From contig NZ_BQHY01000001.1 of the NCBI RefSeq assembly GCF_021602155.1, positions 310,001 through 374,000 of the forward strand: 64,000 nt of DNA, given 5' to 3'. Positions within the stretch are counted from its first letter, which is position 1; each line of letters opens with the position of its first letter. Made by a program: the position numbers and the translations under genes. Below the pieces are notes generated by a model. The model saw only the letters and a program-made list of their open reading frames with translations. It ran no database searches and was not told the origin of the DNA. This DNA comes from Pseudomonas parakoreensis. GTDB taxonomy: Bacteria > Pseudomonadota > Gammaproteobacteria > Pseudomonadales > Pseudomonadaceae. This document shows, one piece after another, positions 22,303 to 31,478 of this stretch.

Positions 22303-23085
22303 TCAGCGCGCACTTTGCAGCATCGACGGATCGGTCAACGGCAGCAGCCAACGCGGCTGACCCGGTTTCAACCCGCCACGCCGTGAACGGTCAACGACCC
22401 AGCCGCGAGCCTCGACCTGCCTGCCTTTGAGCGACTGCAACCGGGTATTGTCGAATTGTCCGAGCAGATTGGGCGCAACGCGCAGTACAACCGAGCCCTG
22501 CAACTCGATCCAGATTCCGCCACGATTGCGCTGAACCTTGCTCACACGCCCACTGACCACGGCGAACCCCGAAGTGCGGATCTGCTGCGCTTTCAGTACA
22601 GGCGATTGGCGCCAGACCCCGCGCCCAGCGGTTCGTGCACGCTGTTCGGCGGTTTGCTGACAGGCAACCAGATCGACATTCGGTGCCACCGCCACTTGAA
22701 AACCGAGACCCTCTGCAAGCATTTGCGCTTCAAGATTGGCGCCACTTGAACTGTAGACATGCGCGAGGGTGCGACCGTAATGGTCTTTGGCCTGCTTGCC
22801 CGGCAGCAAACCGACCCGACCGCCGCTGTCCGCCACCAAAGCTTCAAGGCGCTTGCGCGCCGCCACGGCGAAGGGCTCATCACTGCGGCCCTGCTTGCCC
22901 AGTTCCGGCGTGTTGAGACCGATCATCCGCACGCTGCGTCCATCGCTCAGGCGCAGGGTGTCACCGTCGACCACGCGCTGTACCGCAACGCTACTCAGCC
23001 CTTTGGGCGCGGTGCAGAAGGCCTGGGCGCCGGACAGCCAAATCGCGGACACAAAAAAGGCGCCCACGAGGGACGCCTTTTTCAT
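22303..23085 (-). CDS. Exported thermonuclease-like (SNase) protein
   Basis: 260 residues with a clear signal peptide (MKKASLVGAFFVSAIWLSGAQA). The staphylococcal-nuclease fold is visible: DGDTLRL (metal site), RMIGLNTPE (the Arg and Glu of the active site) and DHYGRTLAHVY (second active Arg). A separate OB-like C-terminal segment (VVSGRVSKVQRNRGGIWIEL) follows. I chose ATG at 23085, which starts the signal peptide; a TTG 13 codons earlier would bury it. Likely a periplasmic or outer-membrane-associated nuclease, but a non-nuclease role is possible. Its first codons coincide with the rpmE terminator. Confidence 0.85.
   Translation of the reverse strand: MKKASLVGAFFVSAIWLSGAQAFCTAPKGLSSVAVQRVVDGDTLRLSDGRSVRMIGLNTPELGKQGRSDEPFAVAARKRLEALVADSGGRVGLLPGKQAKDHYGRTLAHVYSSSGANLEAQMLAEGLGFQVAVAPNVDLVACQQTAEQRARTAGRGVWRQSPVLKAQQIRTSGFAVVSGRVSKVQRNRGGIWIELQGSVVLRVAPNLLGQFDNTRLQSLKGRQVEARGWVVDRSRRGGLKPGQPRWLLPLTDPSMLQSAR
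23053..23082 (-). terminator. rpmE terminator inside the nuclease signal-peptide codons
   Basis: On the minus strand an AAAAAGGCG/CGCCTTTTTT hairpin ends in a T-run about 45-75 bases after the rpmE stop. It lies within codons 2-11 of the nuclease gene. Confidence 0.7.
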
Positions 23086-23126
23086 CAGCCTTGAAAAACC
23101 GCAGAGGCTTTCCAGGATGACCAATC

Positions 23127-23342
23127 TTACTTCTTGGCGCCGAAGGCACCGAAACGGTCGGCGAACTTCTGAACGCGACCACCGGTGTCCAGAGTCTTCT
23201 GCTTACCGGTGTAGAACGGGTGGCACTCGTTGCAAACGTCGATCGCCAGGGCTTTGCCGAAGGTCGAACGGGTTTCGAACTTGTTGCCGCAGCTGCAGGT
23301 AACAGCAACTACTGGGTAATCCGGGTGGATATCAGCTTTCAT
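23127..23342 (-). CDS. rpmE: 50S ribosomal protein L31 (zinc-binding form)
   Basis: 71-residue ribosomal large-subunit protein. The zinc ligands Cys16, Cys18, Cys37 and Cys40 (TCSCGNKF and VCNECHPF) mark it as the C+ form, as opposed to the zinc-independent paralogue induced in zinc starvation. The basic C-terminus is typical. Followed after 42 bases by the nuclease gene, with a terminator between or overlapping. Confidence 0.97.
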   Translation of the reverse strand: MKADIHPDYPVVAVTCSCGNKFETRSTFGKALAIDVCNECHPFYTGKQKTLDTGGRVQKFADRFGAFGAKK

Positions 23343-23492
23343 GGTGTATTCCTCAGGCTAGCGTGCCGCCACCCAACACTATTGTTGAATACCGCACGTA
23401 ATTAGGCCGCGGATTCTACCAGACAATGCCAATCGCGCAAGCTGTCCCTGAGACCGACCGTCTGCTAGGCTCCCGGCCCATTGCGCTGTCCG

Positions 23493-23582
23493 TGTGGGAG
23501 CGAGCCTGCTCGCGAAGACGATCTATCAGCCAGCCTGTCAGCCGCCTGACACACCGCTTTCGCGAGCAGGCTCGCTCCCACA
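23493..23582. repeat. REP-type inverted pair, class C (copy 1)
   Basis: Inverted copies of TGTGGGAGCGAGCCTGCTCG-CGAA around a spacer of about 40 bases. It sits in the 289-bp divergent rpmE/priA gap; no other feature is obvious there. Confidence 0.9.
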
Positions 23583-23631
23583 GGTTATGTACACAGTCCC
23601 TTTAATCGCCTGCTGATCGAGATCCCCCTGC

Positions 23632-25851
23632 GTGCCCGACGCCATTCTGCGCCTCGCCCTGCCTTCACCTCTGCGCCGCCTGTTCGACTATCGGGCCCCG
23701 GCCGGGGTGCAGCGCGCCCAGTTGCAACCGGGCATGCGCCTGCGGGTGCCATTCGGGCGACGGGAGATGATCGGGATTCTGGTCGAGGTGGCCGACACCA
23801 GCGACGTGCCGCTGGAAAAACTCAAACCGGCGCTGGCCCTGCTCGATGTCGAACCGCCGCTGCCCCCCGCGCTGTTCAAGCTGTGCCTGTGGACGTCGCA
23901 GTATTACCAGCACAGTCTCGGCGATACCTTGAGCTGGGCGCTGCCGGTGCTGCTGCGTCAGGGCGAACTGGCGGAGGCCCGTCAGGAGCGCTTCTGGTCT
24001 GTCGCGCCCGGCGCCAGCCTTGATGATCCGCGCATCGCCCGTGCGCCCCGGCAACGGGAAGCGCTGGCGACGCTGGCGCAACACCCGCACGGCGTGGCTC
24101 ATCAGTTGTTGAGCAAATTGATGCTGAGCAAGGACAGCCTCGACCTGCTGCTGGCCAAGGGTCTTGTGCAAGTGGAAATCCGCCGGCACGCGCCCGGCGT
24201 GCGCCATGAACACTGGCTGGCCCAACCGGAGTTGCCACTCAACACTGAACAACGCGCCGCTTACGAAGCGATCCGCGCCGGGTTCGACAGTTATCACGCG
24301 TTTCTGCTGGCGGGCGTCACCGGCAGCGGCAAGACCGAAGTCTATTTGCAACTGATCCGCGAAACCCTCGAAGCCGGCAAGCAGGCGCTGGTGCTGATTC
24401 CCGAAATCAATCTCGGCCCGCAGACCCTGGCGCGTTTCGAGCAGCGCTTCAACGCACGCATCGCCCTGCTGCATTCGGCGGTCAACGACCGCGAGCGCCT
24501 CGACGCCTGGCTCGCCGCCCGCGACGGCGAGGCCGACATTATCATCGGCACCCGCTCGGCGCTGTTCACCCCGATGAAAAACCCGGGACTGATCATCATC
24601 GACGAAGAGCACGACGGCTCCTATAAACAGCAGGAAGGCCTGCGCTACCACGCCCGGGATCTGGCGCTGGTGCGTGCGCGGCAGGAAAACATCCCGATCG
24701 TCCTCGGCTCCGCCACGCCTTCGCTGGAAAGCCTGCACAACGCCTACACCGGTCGCTATGGCCTGCTGCGCCTCAACGAGAGGGCCGGCGGCGCCAGGCA
24801 ACCACGTTTCCTGCGGCTGGACGTGAAAAGCCGTCCGCTGGACAGCGGCATTTCCGGGCCGATGCAACAAGCCATCGGCCAGACCCTCGCCGCCGGCCAG
24901 CAGGTGCTGGTGTTCCTCAACCGGCGTGGATTTGCGCCGACGTTGCTGTGCCACGATTGCGGCTGGATGTCCGAGTGCTCGCGCTGCGACGCGCGAATGA
25001 CCGTGCACCAACGCTACGGCGAACTGCGCTGCCACCACTGTGGCAACGTCGAGCGCACGCCGCGCCAATGCCCCAAGTGCAATAAAGTCGATCTGCGCCC
25101 GGTCGGCGCCGGCACCGAACGCGCCGAAGAACGCCTGGCGATTCTGTTCCCGGATTACCCGGTGCTGCGCGTTGACCGTGACAGTACCTCGCGCAAGGAC
25201 GCGATGAATCAGTTGTTCGCGACGATTCAGAAGGGACAGCCGTGCATTCTGGTCGGCACGCAAATGTTGGCCAAGGGGCATCACTTCCCTCGGGTTACGC
25301 TGGTGTCGATTCTGGATGCCGACGGCGGACTGTTCTCCGGCGACTTCCGCGCCAGCGAGCGTATGGCGCAATTGATCGTGCAGGTGGCCGGGCGCGCCGG
25401 ACGGGCGGAAGAGCCGGGCAAGGTGATCATCCAGACCCACCTGGCCGACCATCCTTTATTGGTGCAATTGACCGAGCAGGGCTACTTCGCCTTTGCCGAA
25501 CAGGCGCTGAGCGAGCGCCGCGCTGCGGGACTGCCGCCGTTTTCACACTTGGCCCTGTTGCGTGCCGAAGCGCACAAACCGGGGCAGGCCGAAAGTTTCC
25601 TCGATGAGGCATGCAGCGCCGCCGAGCGTTTGCTGGCCGAGCAGAAGCTGGGCGGGATCGAACTGCTCGGGCCGGTGCCGGCGCCGATGGAGCGCCGCGC
25701 CGGTCGCTATCGGGCGCAGCTGTTGGTGCAGGCGGCAGCGCGGGCACCGCTGCATCGACTGCTCGCCAGCTGGTTGCTGGAATTGGAGCAGATGCCGAGC
25801 GGGCGGGCGGTGCGCTGGTCGCTGGATGTCGATCCGGTCGATTTGTACTAG
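23632..25851 (+). CDS. priA: Primosomal replication helicase PriA
   Basis: 3'-5' DNA helicase that restarts stalled forks by reloading DnaB. 739 residues starting at GTG ([20 protein letters not shown]), the usual N-terminus. The 3' DNA-binding domain is followed by a helicase core with Walker [13 protein letters not shown] near residue 228 and Walker [14 protein letters not shown] near 322. A cysteine-rich zinc-binding insert follows ([23 protein letters not shown]). Full length. The ribosome site before GTG is weak. Confidence 0.97.
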   Translation: MPDAILRLALPSPLRRLFDYRAPAGVQRAQLQPGMRLRVPFGRREMIGILVEVADTSDVPLEKLKPALALLDVEPPLPPALFKLCLWTSQYYQHSLGDTLSWALPVLLRQGELAEARQERFWSVAPGASLDDPRIARAPRQREALATLAQHPHGVAHQLLSKLMLSKDSLDLLLAKGLVQVEIRRHAPGVRHEHWLAQPELPLNTEQRAAYEAIRAGFDSYHAFLLAGVTGSGKTEVYLQLIRETLEAGKQALVLIPEINLGPQTLARFEQRFNARIALLHSAVNDRERLDAWLAARDGEADIIIGTRSALFTPMKNPGLIIIDEEHDGSYKQQEGLRYHARDLALVRARQENIPIVLGSATPSLESLHNAYTGRYGLLRLNERAGGARQPRFLRLDVKSRPLDSGISGPMQQAIGQTLAAGQQVLVFLNRRGFAPTLLCHDCGWMSECSRCDARMTVHQRYGELRCHHCGNVERTPRQCPKCNKVDLRPVGAGTERAEERLAILFPDYPVLRVDRDSTSRKDAMNQLFATIQKGQPCILVGTQMLAKGHHFPRVTLVSILDADGGLFSGDFRASERMAQLIVQVAGRAGRAEEPGKVIIQTHLADHPLLVQLTEQGYFAFAEQALSERRAAGLPPFSHLALLRAEAHKPGQAESFLDEACSAAERLLAEQKLGGIELLGPVPAPMERRAGRYRAQLLVQAAARAPLHRLLASWLLELEQMPSGRAVRWSLDVDPVDLY

Positions 25852-25852
25852 C

Positions 25853-25936
25853 AGATCAAAAGATCGCAGCCTGCGGCAGCTCCTACAGAATCGAGCGTGT
25901 TTCCCTGTAGGAGCTGCCAGAGGCTGCGATCTTTTG
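25853..25936. repeat. REP-type inverted pair, class A (copy 3)
   Basis: Class A arms begin one base after the priA stop codon. The right arm carries one change (CCAGAGGC for CCGCAGGC). It lies between priA and argS. Confidence 0.9.
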
Positions 25937-26065
25937 CTTTTAATGTCACCACATATCCACATCCTGCCTGCTAAGGTTGGCAAGCCCGTCTTCGCAACGG
26001 ATAATGCCCAGTTTTTCCACCCGCGCATCGATGCGCCGCCGCGCTTGCGGTCGAAAGAGAAGACC

Positions 26066-27802
26066 ATGAAAGACACCATTCGCCAGCTGATCCAACAAGC
26101 CCTCACCCAACTCGTCAACGAAGGTGTGTTGCCTGAAGGCCTGACGCCGGCGATTCAGGTGGAGAACGCCCGTGACAAGACCCACGGCGACTTCGCCAGC
26201 AACATCGCCATGATGCTGGCCAAGCCTGCGGGCATGAAGCCGCGCGATCTGGCGGAGAAAATCATCGCCGCGCTGCCGGCCGACGAGAACGTCACCAAGG
26301 CCGAAATCGCCGGTCCAGGCTTCATCAATTTCTTCCAGAACACCCAGGCGCTGGCCTCGCGCCTTGACGCCGCCCTGGCTGACGCACATGTTGGCGTGCG
26401 CAAGGCCGGCCCGGCGCAGCGCACCGTGGTCGACCTGTCGGCGCCGAACCTGGCCAAAGAGATGCACGTCGGCCACTTGCGCTCGACCATCATTGGCGAC
26501 GGCGTGGCCCGTGTGCTCGAGTTCCTCGGCGACGAAGTGATCCGCCAGAACCACGTGGGCGACTGGGGCACCCAGTTCGGCATGCTGATGGCTTACCTGC
26601 AGGAAAACCCGATCACCAGCGATGAGCTGTCGGATCTGGAAAACTTCTACCGCGCCGCCAAGCAGCGTTTCGACGAATCCGAAGAATTCGCCGACCGCGC
26701 CCGTGGTCTGGTGGTCAAGCTGCAGGCCGGCGATGCCGAATGCCTGGCGCTGTGGACCCGGTTCAAGGACATCTCGCTGTCGCACTGCCAGAAGATCTAC
26801 GAACTGCTCAACGTCAAACTGACCATGGCCGACGTGATGGGCGAAAGCGCCTACAACGACGACCTGATCAACGTGGTCAACGATCTCAAAGCCGCGGGCA
26901 TGCTGGTCGAGAGCAACGGCGCCCAGTGCGTGTTCCTCGACGAGTTCAAGAACGCCGACGGCGATCCGCTGCCAGTGATCATCGTCAAGGCTGACGGCGG
27001 CTACCTGTACGCCACCACTGACCTGGCAGCCGTGCGCTACCGTTCTGGCAAACTGAAAGCTGATCGCGCGCTGTACTTCGTCGACCAGCGTCAGGCCCTG
27101 CACTTCCAGCAAGTGTTCGCCGTGGCGCGCAAGGCCGGTTTCGTGACCCATCCGATGGAAATGGAACACATGGGCTTCGGCACCATGAACGGCGCCGATG
27201 GCCGTCCGTTCAAGACCCGTGATGGCGGCACCGTGAAGCTGATCGACCTGCTGACCGAAGCGCAGGAACGTGCCTACAACCTGGTGAAAGAAAAGAACCC
27301 GGAGCTGGCCGAAGACGAACTGCGCAACATCGCCAAGGTCGTAGGCATCGGTGCGGTGAAATACGCCGACCTGTCCAAGCACCGCACCAGCGACTACAGC
27401 TTCAACTTCGACTTGATGCTGAATTTCGAAGGCAACACCGCGCCGTATCTGCTGTACGCCTACACTCGCGTGGCCGGTGTGTTCCGCAAACTGGGCAAGG
27501 ACTTCAGCGAAGTCGACGGCCAGATCGTTCTCGAAGCCGAGCACGAACACGAGCTGGCGGCAAAACTGGCGCAGTTCGCCGAAGTGCTGAACAACGTCGC
27601 GGAAAAAGGCACGCCGCACATCCTCTGCACTTATCTGTATGACGTCGCCTGTCTGTTCTCCAGCTTCTACGAGAACTGCCCGATCCTCGCCGCCGAGACG
27701 CCGGCCCAGATGCAGAGCCGTCTGCGCCTGGCCGCGCTGACCGGTCGTACTCTCAAGCAAGGCCTGGAACTGCTGGGCCTGGAAACTCTGGAGCGCATGT
27801 AA
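26066..27802 (+). CDS. argS: Arginyl-tRNA synthetase
   Basis: Charges tRNA-Arg with arginine. Class Ia enzyme of 578 residues from ATG at 26066 ([13 protein letters not shown]). The HIGH-type motif is HVGH in [15 protein letters not shown] near residue 130, and the C-terminal DALR anticodon-binding domain has [12 protein letters not shown]. Upstream in-frame codons look non-coding, since they cross the REP copy. A SPOR-domain gene starts one base after its stop, so both genes form one operon. Confidence 0.97.
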   Translation: MKDTIRQLIQQALTQLVNEGVLPEGLTPAIQVENARDKTHGDFASNIAMMLAKPAGMKPRDLAEKIIAALPADENVTKAEIAGPGFINFFQNTQALASRLDAALADAHVGVRKAGPAQRTVVDLSAPNLAKEMHVGHLRSTIIGDGVARVLEFLGDEVIRQNHVGDWGTQFGMLMAYLQENPITSDELSDLENFYRAAKQRFDESEEFADRARGLVVKLQAGDAECLALWTRFKDISLSHCQKIYELLNVKLTMADVMGESAYNDDLINVVNDLKAAGMLVESNGAQCVFLDEFKNADGDPLPVIIVKADGGYLYATTDLAAVRYRSGKLKADRALYFVDQRQALHFQQVFAVARKAGFVTHPMEMEHMGFGTMNGADGRPFKTRDGGTVKLIDLLTEAQERAYNLVKEKNPELAEDELRNIAKVVGIGAVKYADLSKHRTSDYSFNFDLMLNFEGNTAPYLLYAYTRVAGVFRKLGKDFSEVDGQIVLEAEHEHELAAKLAQFAEVLNNVAEKGTPHILCTYLYDVACLFSSFYENCPILAAETPAQMQSRLRLAALTGRTLKQGLELLGLETLERM

Positions 27803-27803
27803 G

Positions 27804-28511
27804 TTGGCTGCCAAGAAAAAACCTGCACCCAAGCGTGGCGCCAGCCGTTATCAAGCTCCTGCAAAGCAACCGATTCCGGGCTGGCTGTGGATGGCCATCG
27901 GCCTGACGGTCGGTGCGTTCATCGTATTCCTGATGAAACTGGAGCCGGGCAAGGGCAGCGACACGGTCAAGCGCGAGAAAGTCGAGCAGGCGCAACAGCA
28001 GAAAGCGTCGAAGATCGCCGAGGCCAACAAGACCCCGCCGAGCCCGACGCAACCGGTGAAGCCGAAGTACGACTTCTACACCCTGCTGCCGGAATCGGAA
28101 GTAATCGTGCCGCCGGACGCCGTGCCGGAGAAAACCCTGCCGACGCCACAAGTGCCAACCACGCCGGTCACCCCGGCGGAAGCGGCGAAGATCGATACCG
28201 CGCGGGCGCAGGCTGCGCTGTCGGGGATTACCCCGCCGCCAGCGCCACCGGTGGCGAAAGCGGCGCCGGTGACCAAGTTCTTCCTCCAGGCCGGTTCGTT
28301 CCGCAAAGAGGCGGACGCGGACAAGGTGCGGGCGCAGATCATTCTGCTGGGCCAGGCTGTTTCGGTTGAGTCGGGCACGGTGAAGGATGAAACCTGGTAC
28401 CGCGTACTCGTTGGCCCGTTCAGCAACCGCGAACAGCTGACCACCGCACAGAAACAACTGGCGGGCAGTGGCTTCAGCAACCTGTTGTTACAACAACGCC
28501 AGAGCCGCTGA
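27804..28511 (+). CDS. SPOR-domain (FtsN-like) membrane protein
   Basis: 235-residue bitopic protein starting at TTG. It has a short Lys-rich cytosolic tail, one membrane segment (WLWMAIGLTVGAFIVFLM) near residues 27-44 and a Lys/Gln-rich then Pro-rich periplasmic linker. A C-terminal SPOR domain runs from KFFLQAGSFRKEADADKV to the end. This is the layout of FtsN, the division activator, and argS followed by such a gene is conserved in Pseudomonas. Cell-division or septal peptidoglycan binding is probable; whether it is the true FtsN is inference. Confidence 0.88.
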   Translation: MAAKKKPAPKRGASRYQAPAKQPIPGWLWMAIGLTVGAFIVFLMKLEPGKGSDTVKREKVEQAQQQKASKIAEANKTPPSPTQPVKPKYDFYTLLPESEVIVPPDAVPEKTLPTPQVPTTPVTPAEAAKIDTARAQAALSGITPPPAPPVAKAAPVTKFFLQAGSFRKEADADKVRAQIILLGQAVSVESGTVKDETWYRVLVGPFSNREQLTTAQKQLAGSGFSNLLLQQRQSR

Positions 28512-28516
28512 CCTCT

Positions 28517-28545
28517 CGCCGAACGTAAATCGTTCGGCGGACTTT
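28517..28545 (+). terminator. Possible terminator of argS-SPOR operon
   Basis: The 8-bp stem CGCCGAAC/GTTCGGCG with a 7-base loop is followed by a short ACTTT tail, 6 bases after the SPOR gene stop. The U-run is weak. Confidence 0.55.
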
Positions 28546-28676
28546 GTGGCGAGGGAGCTTGCTCCCGCTGGGGCGCGAAGTGCCCCTAAAGCCTGTAAAT
28601 CCGGTGCATCAGACAGACCGGGATTGCGGGTTTACGACTGCTGCGCAGCCGAGCGGGAGCAAGCTCCCTCGCCACA
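28545..28676. repeat. REP-type inverted pair, class D (copy 1)
   Basis: Inverted TGTGGCGAGGGAGCTTGCTC-CCGC arms lie about 80 bases apart. The interior contains TTTACGACTGC(T)GCAGCCGAG, also present in class D copy 2. It is in the SPOR/hslV gap. Confidence 0.9.
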
Positions 28677-28725
28677 GAGATTTGCACCACCCCTTCATCA
28701 CCGCTCGTCCCCTCTCTGCGCCCCC

Positions 28726-28754
28726 GGTTGAAATCCTCTCCAGCACCCCCATAT
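28726..28754 (+). promoter_or_regulatory. Heat-shock (sigma-32) promoter of hslVU
   Basis: GGTTGAAA (28726-28733) and CCCCATAT (28747-28754) match the RpoH -35 and -10 consensus, with 13 bases between them. It places transcription start about 40 bases before the hslV start codon. Confidence 0.8.
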
Positions 28755-28800
28755 GAATGGGCATAAGGCATTTTCGCCCCGCTGCGTGGAGACTCTTCCC

Positions 28801-29331
28801 TTGACCACCATCGTTTCAGTCCGCCGCCACGGCAAAGTCGTCATGGGCGGCGACGGCCAGGTTTCTCTCGGCAATACCGTGATGAAAGGCAACGCGAAGA
28901 AAGTTCGTCGCCTGTACCACGGCCAGGTCATCGCCGGTTTCGCCGGTGCCACCGCCGACGCCTTCACCCTGTTCGAACGCTTCGAAGGCCAGCTCGAGAA
29001 ACACCAGGGCCACCTGATCCGCGCCGCTGTCGAACTCGCCAAAGAATGGCGCACCGACCGCTCCCTGAGCCGCCTCGAAGCCATGCTCGCGGTCGCCAAC
29101 AAGGACGCCTCGCTGATCATCACCGGCAACGGTGACGTGGTCGAACCCGAAGACGGCCTGATTGCCATGGGTTCCGGCGGCGCCTACGCGCAAGCTGCGG
29201 CCAGCGCGCTGCTGAAAAAGACCGACCTGTCGGCCCGTGAGATCGTCGAAACCGCCCTCGGTATCGCCGGCGACATCTGTGTATTCACCAACCACACTCA
29301 GACCATTGAGGAGCAGGATCTCGCTGAATAA
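28801..29331 (+). CDS. hslV: ATP-dependent protease peptidase subunit HslV
   Basis: Proteolytic core of the HslUV (ClpYQ) protease. 176 residues starting at TTG, which gives the conserved TTIVSVRR N-terminus in which the mature Thr is the nucleophile after Met removal. A GGAG-type ribosome site lies 9 bases upstream. The frame is open to an ATG at 28753, but that codon falls inside the heat-shock promoter. Followed by hslU after 55 bases. Confidence 0.97.
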   Translation: MTTIVSVRRHGKVVMGGDGQVSLGNTVMKGNAKKVRRLYHGQVIAGFAGATADAFTLFERFEGQLEKHQGHLIRAAVELAKEWRTDRSLSRLEAMLAVANKDASLIITGNGDVVEPEDGLIAMGSGGAYAQAAASALLKKTDLSAREIVETALGIAGDICVFTNHTQTIEEQDLAE

Positions 29332-29386
29332 GCCTGACGCGGCCTAAGTGCCACGGCTTGTTTCTGCTTGAGGACCGTCAATTACT

Positions 29387-30724
29387 ATGTCCATGACTCC
29401 CCGCGAAATCGTCCACGAACTCAACCGCCATATCATCGGCCAGGACGATGCCAAGCGCGCCGTCGCGATTGCCCTGCGCAACCGCTGGCGCCGCATGCAG
29501 CTGCCTGAAGAGCTGCGCGTTGAAGTGACCCCGAAAAACATTCTGATGATCGGTCCGACCGGTGTCGGTAAAACCGAAATCGCCCGTCGTCTGGCGAAGC
29601 TGGCCAACGCGCCGTTCATCAAGGTCGAAGCGACCAAATTCACCGAAGTCGGCTACGTTGGCCGTGACGTCGAATCGATCATCCGTGATCTGGCCGACGC
29701 CGCGATCAAGATGCTCCGCGAGCAGGAAATGACTCGCGTGCGTCATCGTGCCGAAGACGCTGCCGAGGACCGTATCCTCGACGCACTGCTGCCACCGGCA
29801 CGCATGGGCTTCAGTAACGAAGAAACCCCGAGCAGCGATTCCAACACCCGTCAGCTGTTCCGCAAGCGCCTGCGTGAAGGTCAGCTGGACGACAAGGAAA
29901 TCGAGATCGAAGTCGCCGAAGTGGCCGGCATCGAGATCGCTACACCACCTGGCATGGAAGAAATGACCAGCCAGCTGCAGAACCTGTTCGCCAACATGGG
30001 CAAGGGCAAGAAGAAAGCCCGCAAGCTCAAGGTCAAAGAAGCGCTGAAACTGGTGCGCGACGAAGAGGCCGGGCGTCTGGTCAACGAAGAAGAGCTGAAG
30101 GCCAAGGCGCTGGAAGCGGTCGAGCAACACGGCATCGTGTTCATCGACGAAATCGACAAGGTCGCCAAACGCGGTAATGTCGGCGGCGCCGATGTCTCCC
30201 GTGAAGGCGTACAGCGCGACCTGCTGCCGCTGATCGAAGGCTGCACCGTCAACACCAAGCTGGGCATGGTCAAGACCGACCACATCCTGTTCATCGCCTC
30301 CGGTGCGTTCCACCTGAGCAAGCCGAGCGATCTGGTGCCTGAGCTGCAAGGGCGTCTGCCGATCCGTGTCGAACTCAAGGCGCTGAGCCCGGAAGACTTC
30401 GAGCGCATCCTCAGCGAGCCGCACGCATCGCTCACCGAGCAATACTGCGCGCTGCTGAAGACTGAAGGCCTGAACATCCAGTTCCAGCCGGAAGGCATCA
30501 AGCGTCTGGCGGAGATCGCCTGGCAGGTCAACGAGAAGACCGAGAACATCGGTGCCCGTCGTCTGCACACGCTGCTTGAGCGTCTGCTGGAAGAGGTGTC
30601 GTTCAGTGCCGGCGACCTGGCCAGCGCGCATGACGACCAGCCGATCCTGATCGACGCTGCGTACGTCAACAGCCATCTGGGCGAATTGGCGCAGAACGAA
30701 GACCTGTCCCGTTATATCCTGTAG
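29387..30724 (+). CDS. hslU: ATP-dependent protease ATPase subunit HslU
   Basis: AAA+ unfoldase that feeds substrates to HslV. 445 residues with Walker [16 protein letters not shown] near residue 56, Walker B FIDEIDKV near 250, the I-domain between them, the pore motif GYVGRD near 88 and the C-terminal tail that inserts into HslV (LSRYIL). Co-transcribed with hslV from the sigma-32 promoter. Confidence 0.98.
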   Translation: MSMTPREIVHELNRHIIGQDDAKRAVAIALRNRWRRMQLPEELRVEVTPKNILMIGPTGVGKTEIARRLAKLANAPFIKVEATKFTEVGYVGRDVESIIRDLADAAIKMLREQEMTRVRHRAEDAAEDRILDALLPPARMGFSNEETPSSDSNTRQLFRKRLREGQLDDKEIEIEVAEVAGIEIATPPGMEEMTSQLQNLFANMGKGKKKARKLKVKEALKLVRDEEAGRLVNEEELKAKALEAVEQHGIVFIDEIDKVAKRGNVGGADVSREGVQRDLLPLIEGCTVNTKLGMVKTDHILFIASGAFHLSKPSDLVPELQGRLPIRVELKALSPEDFERILSEPHASLTEQYCALLKTEGLNIQFQPEGIKRLAEIAWQVNEKTENIGARRLHTLLERLLEEVSFSAGDLASAHDDQPILIDAAYVNSHLGELAQNEDLSRYIL

Positions 30725-30736
30725 GTCACTCTTCCC

Positions 30737-30815
30737 TGTAGGAGCTGCCGCAGGCTGCGATCTTTTGATCTTGAAAAGCAAAATCAAAAGATCGCAGCCT
30801 GCGGCAGCTCCTACA
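30737..30815. repeat. REP-type inverted pair, class A (copy 4)
   Basis: Nearly perfect class A palindrome that begins 12 bases after the hslU stop, with a spacer of only a few bases between the two GATC ends. It could act as an mRNA 3' stabiliser. Confidence 0.92.
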
Positions 30816-30843
30816 GGGGTTCATCACAGTCGGATGACCTGCA

Positions 30844-31221
30844 ATGACCACGATCCCCACCGACATCAAACTGCACAAAGCCTCGAAAACCCTGACGCTC
30901 AAGTACGCGTCCGGCGAGGAGTACACCCTGCCCGCCGAATTTCTGCGCGTGCACTCTCCCTCCGCCGAGGTCCAGGGCCACGGCAAACCGATCCTGCAAT
31001 TCGGCAAGCTCAATGTCGGCCTCACCGGCCTGGAACCGGCCGGTCACTACGCACTGAAACTGACCTTCGACGACGGTCACGACAGCGGCTTGTTCACCTG
31101 GGATTACCTCTACGAGCTGGGGCGACGTTATGACGCACTCTGGGCCGATTATCTGGCCGAGCTCAAAGCCGCCGGAAAAACCCGCGATCCGGACCAGTCG
31201 ATTGTCAAGCTGATGCTCTAG
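30844..31221 (+). CDS. DUF971-family protein
   Basis: 125-residue small cytosolic protein resembling the N-terminal domain of gamma-butyrobetaine hydroxylase-type proteins (YASGEEYTLPAEFLRVHSPSAEVQGHG, later FDDGHDSGLFTWDYLYELG). The iron/2-oxoglutarate oxygenase domain is absent. The position after hslU and before phaC1 is conserved in Pseudomonas. Function unknown; roles in Fe-S biology have been proposed for relatives. Whether it belongs to the hslVU transcript is unclear, as a class A repeat lies between. Confidence 0.85.
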   Translation: MTTIPTDIKLHKASKTLTLKYASGEEYTLPAEFLRVHSPSAEVQGHGKPILQFGKLNVGLTGLEPAGHYALKLTFDDGHDSGLFTWDYLYELGRRYDALWADYLAELKAAGKTRDPDQSIVKLML

Positions 31222-31337
31222 TCCGAGACTCTTGCTCTTTAGAGGGCATTTTCTAAATTCATCTGTTTGAATGCTGCGCCTGGCGGTCGAGGATCGGCTG
31301 CTTGCGAAAAAAATTAAACTCGGGTAACCAATGGAGC

Positions 31338-31354
31338 TGGCAAGTTCCCTGCAG
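31338..31354 (+). promoter_or_regulatory. Sigma-54-type -24/-12 motif before phaC1
   Basis: TGGCAAGTTCCCTGCAG has the GG-N10-GC spacing of RpoN promoters. It lies about 125 bases before the phaC1 start. A sigma-54-type promoter has been described upstream of phaC1 in other pseudomonads. Confidence 0.55.
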
Positions 31355-31478
31355 TGCTCTATGAACTGTAAAGCAGCTATGCAGAATTAACGGTCACCCG
31401 AGCAGTAGTACCTGGCATTGGCTGTGGAACTGCACAGCTGAAACCGGGTACTCGTCTCAGGACAATGGAGCGTCGTAG

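Noticed and set aside
23086-23124. A TTG start giving a longer nuclease precursor.
   Set aside because: It would place 13 residues ahead of the signal peptide; the internal ATG gives a standard signal.
28753-28800. An upstream ATG that would extend hslV by 16 residues.
   Set aside because: It falls in the sigma-32 -10 region, and the mature HslV N-terminus requires TTIVSVRR immediately after the start.
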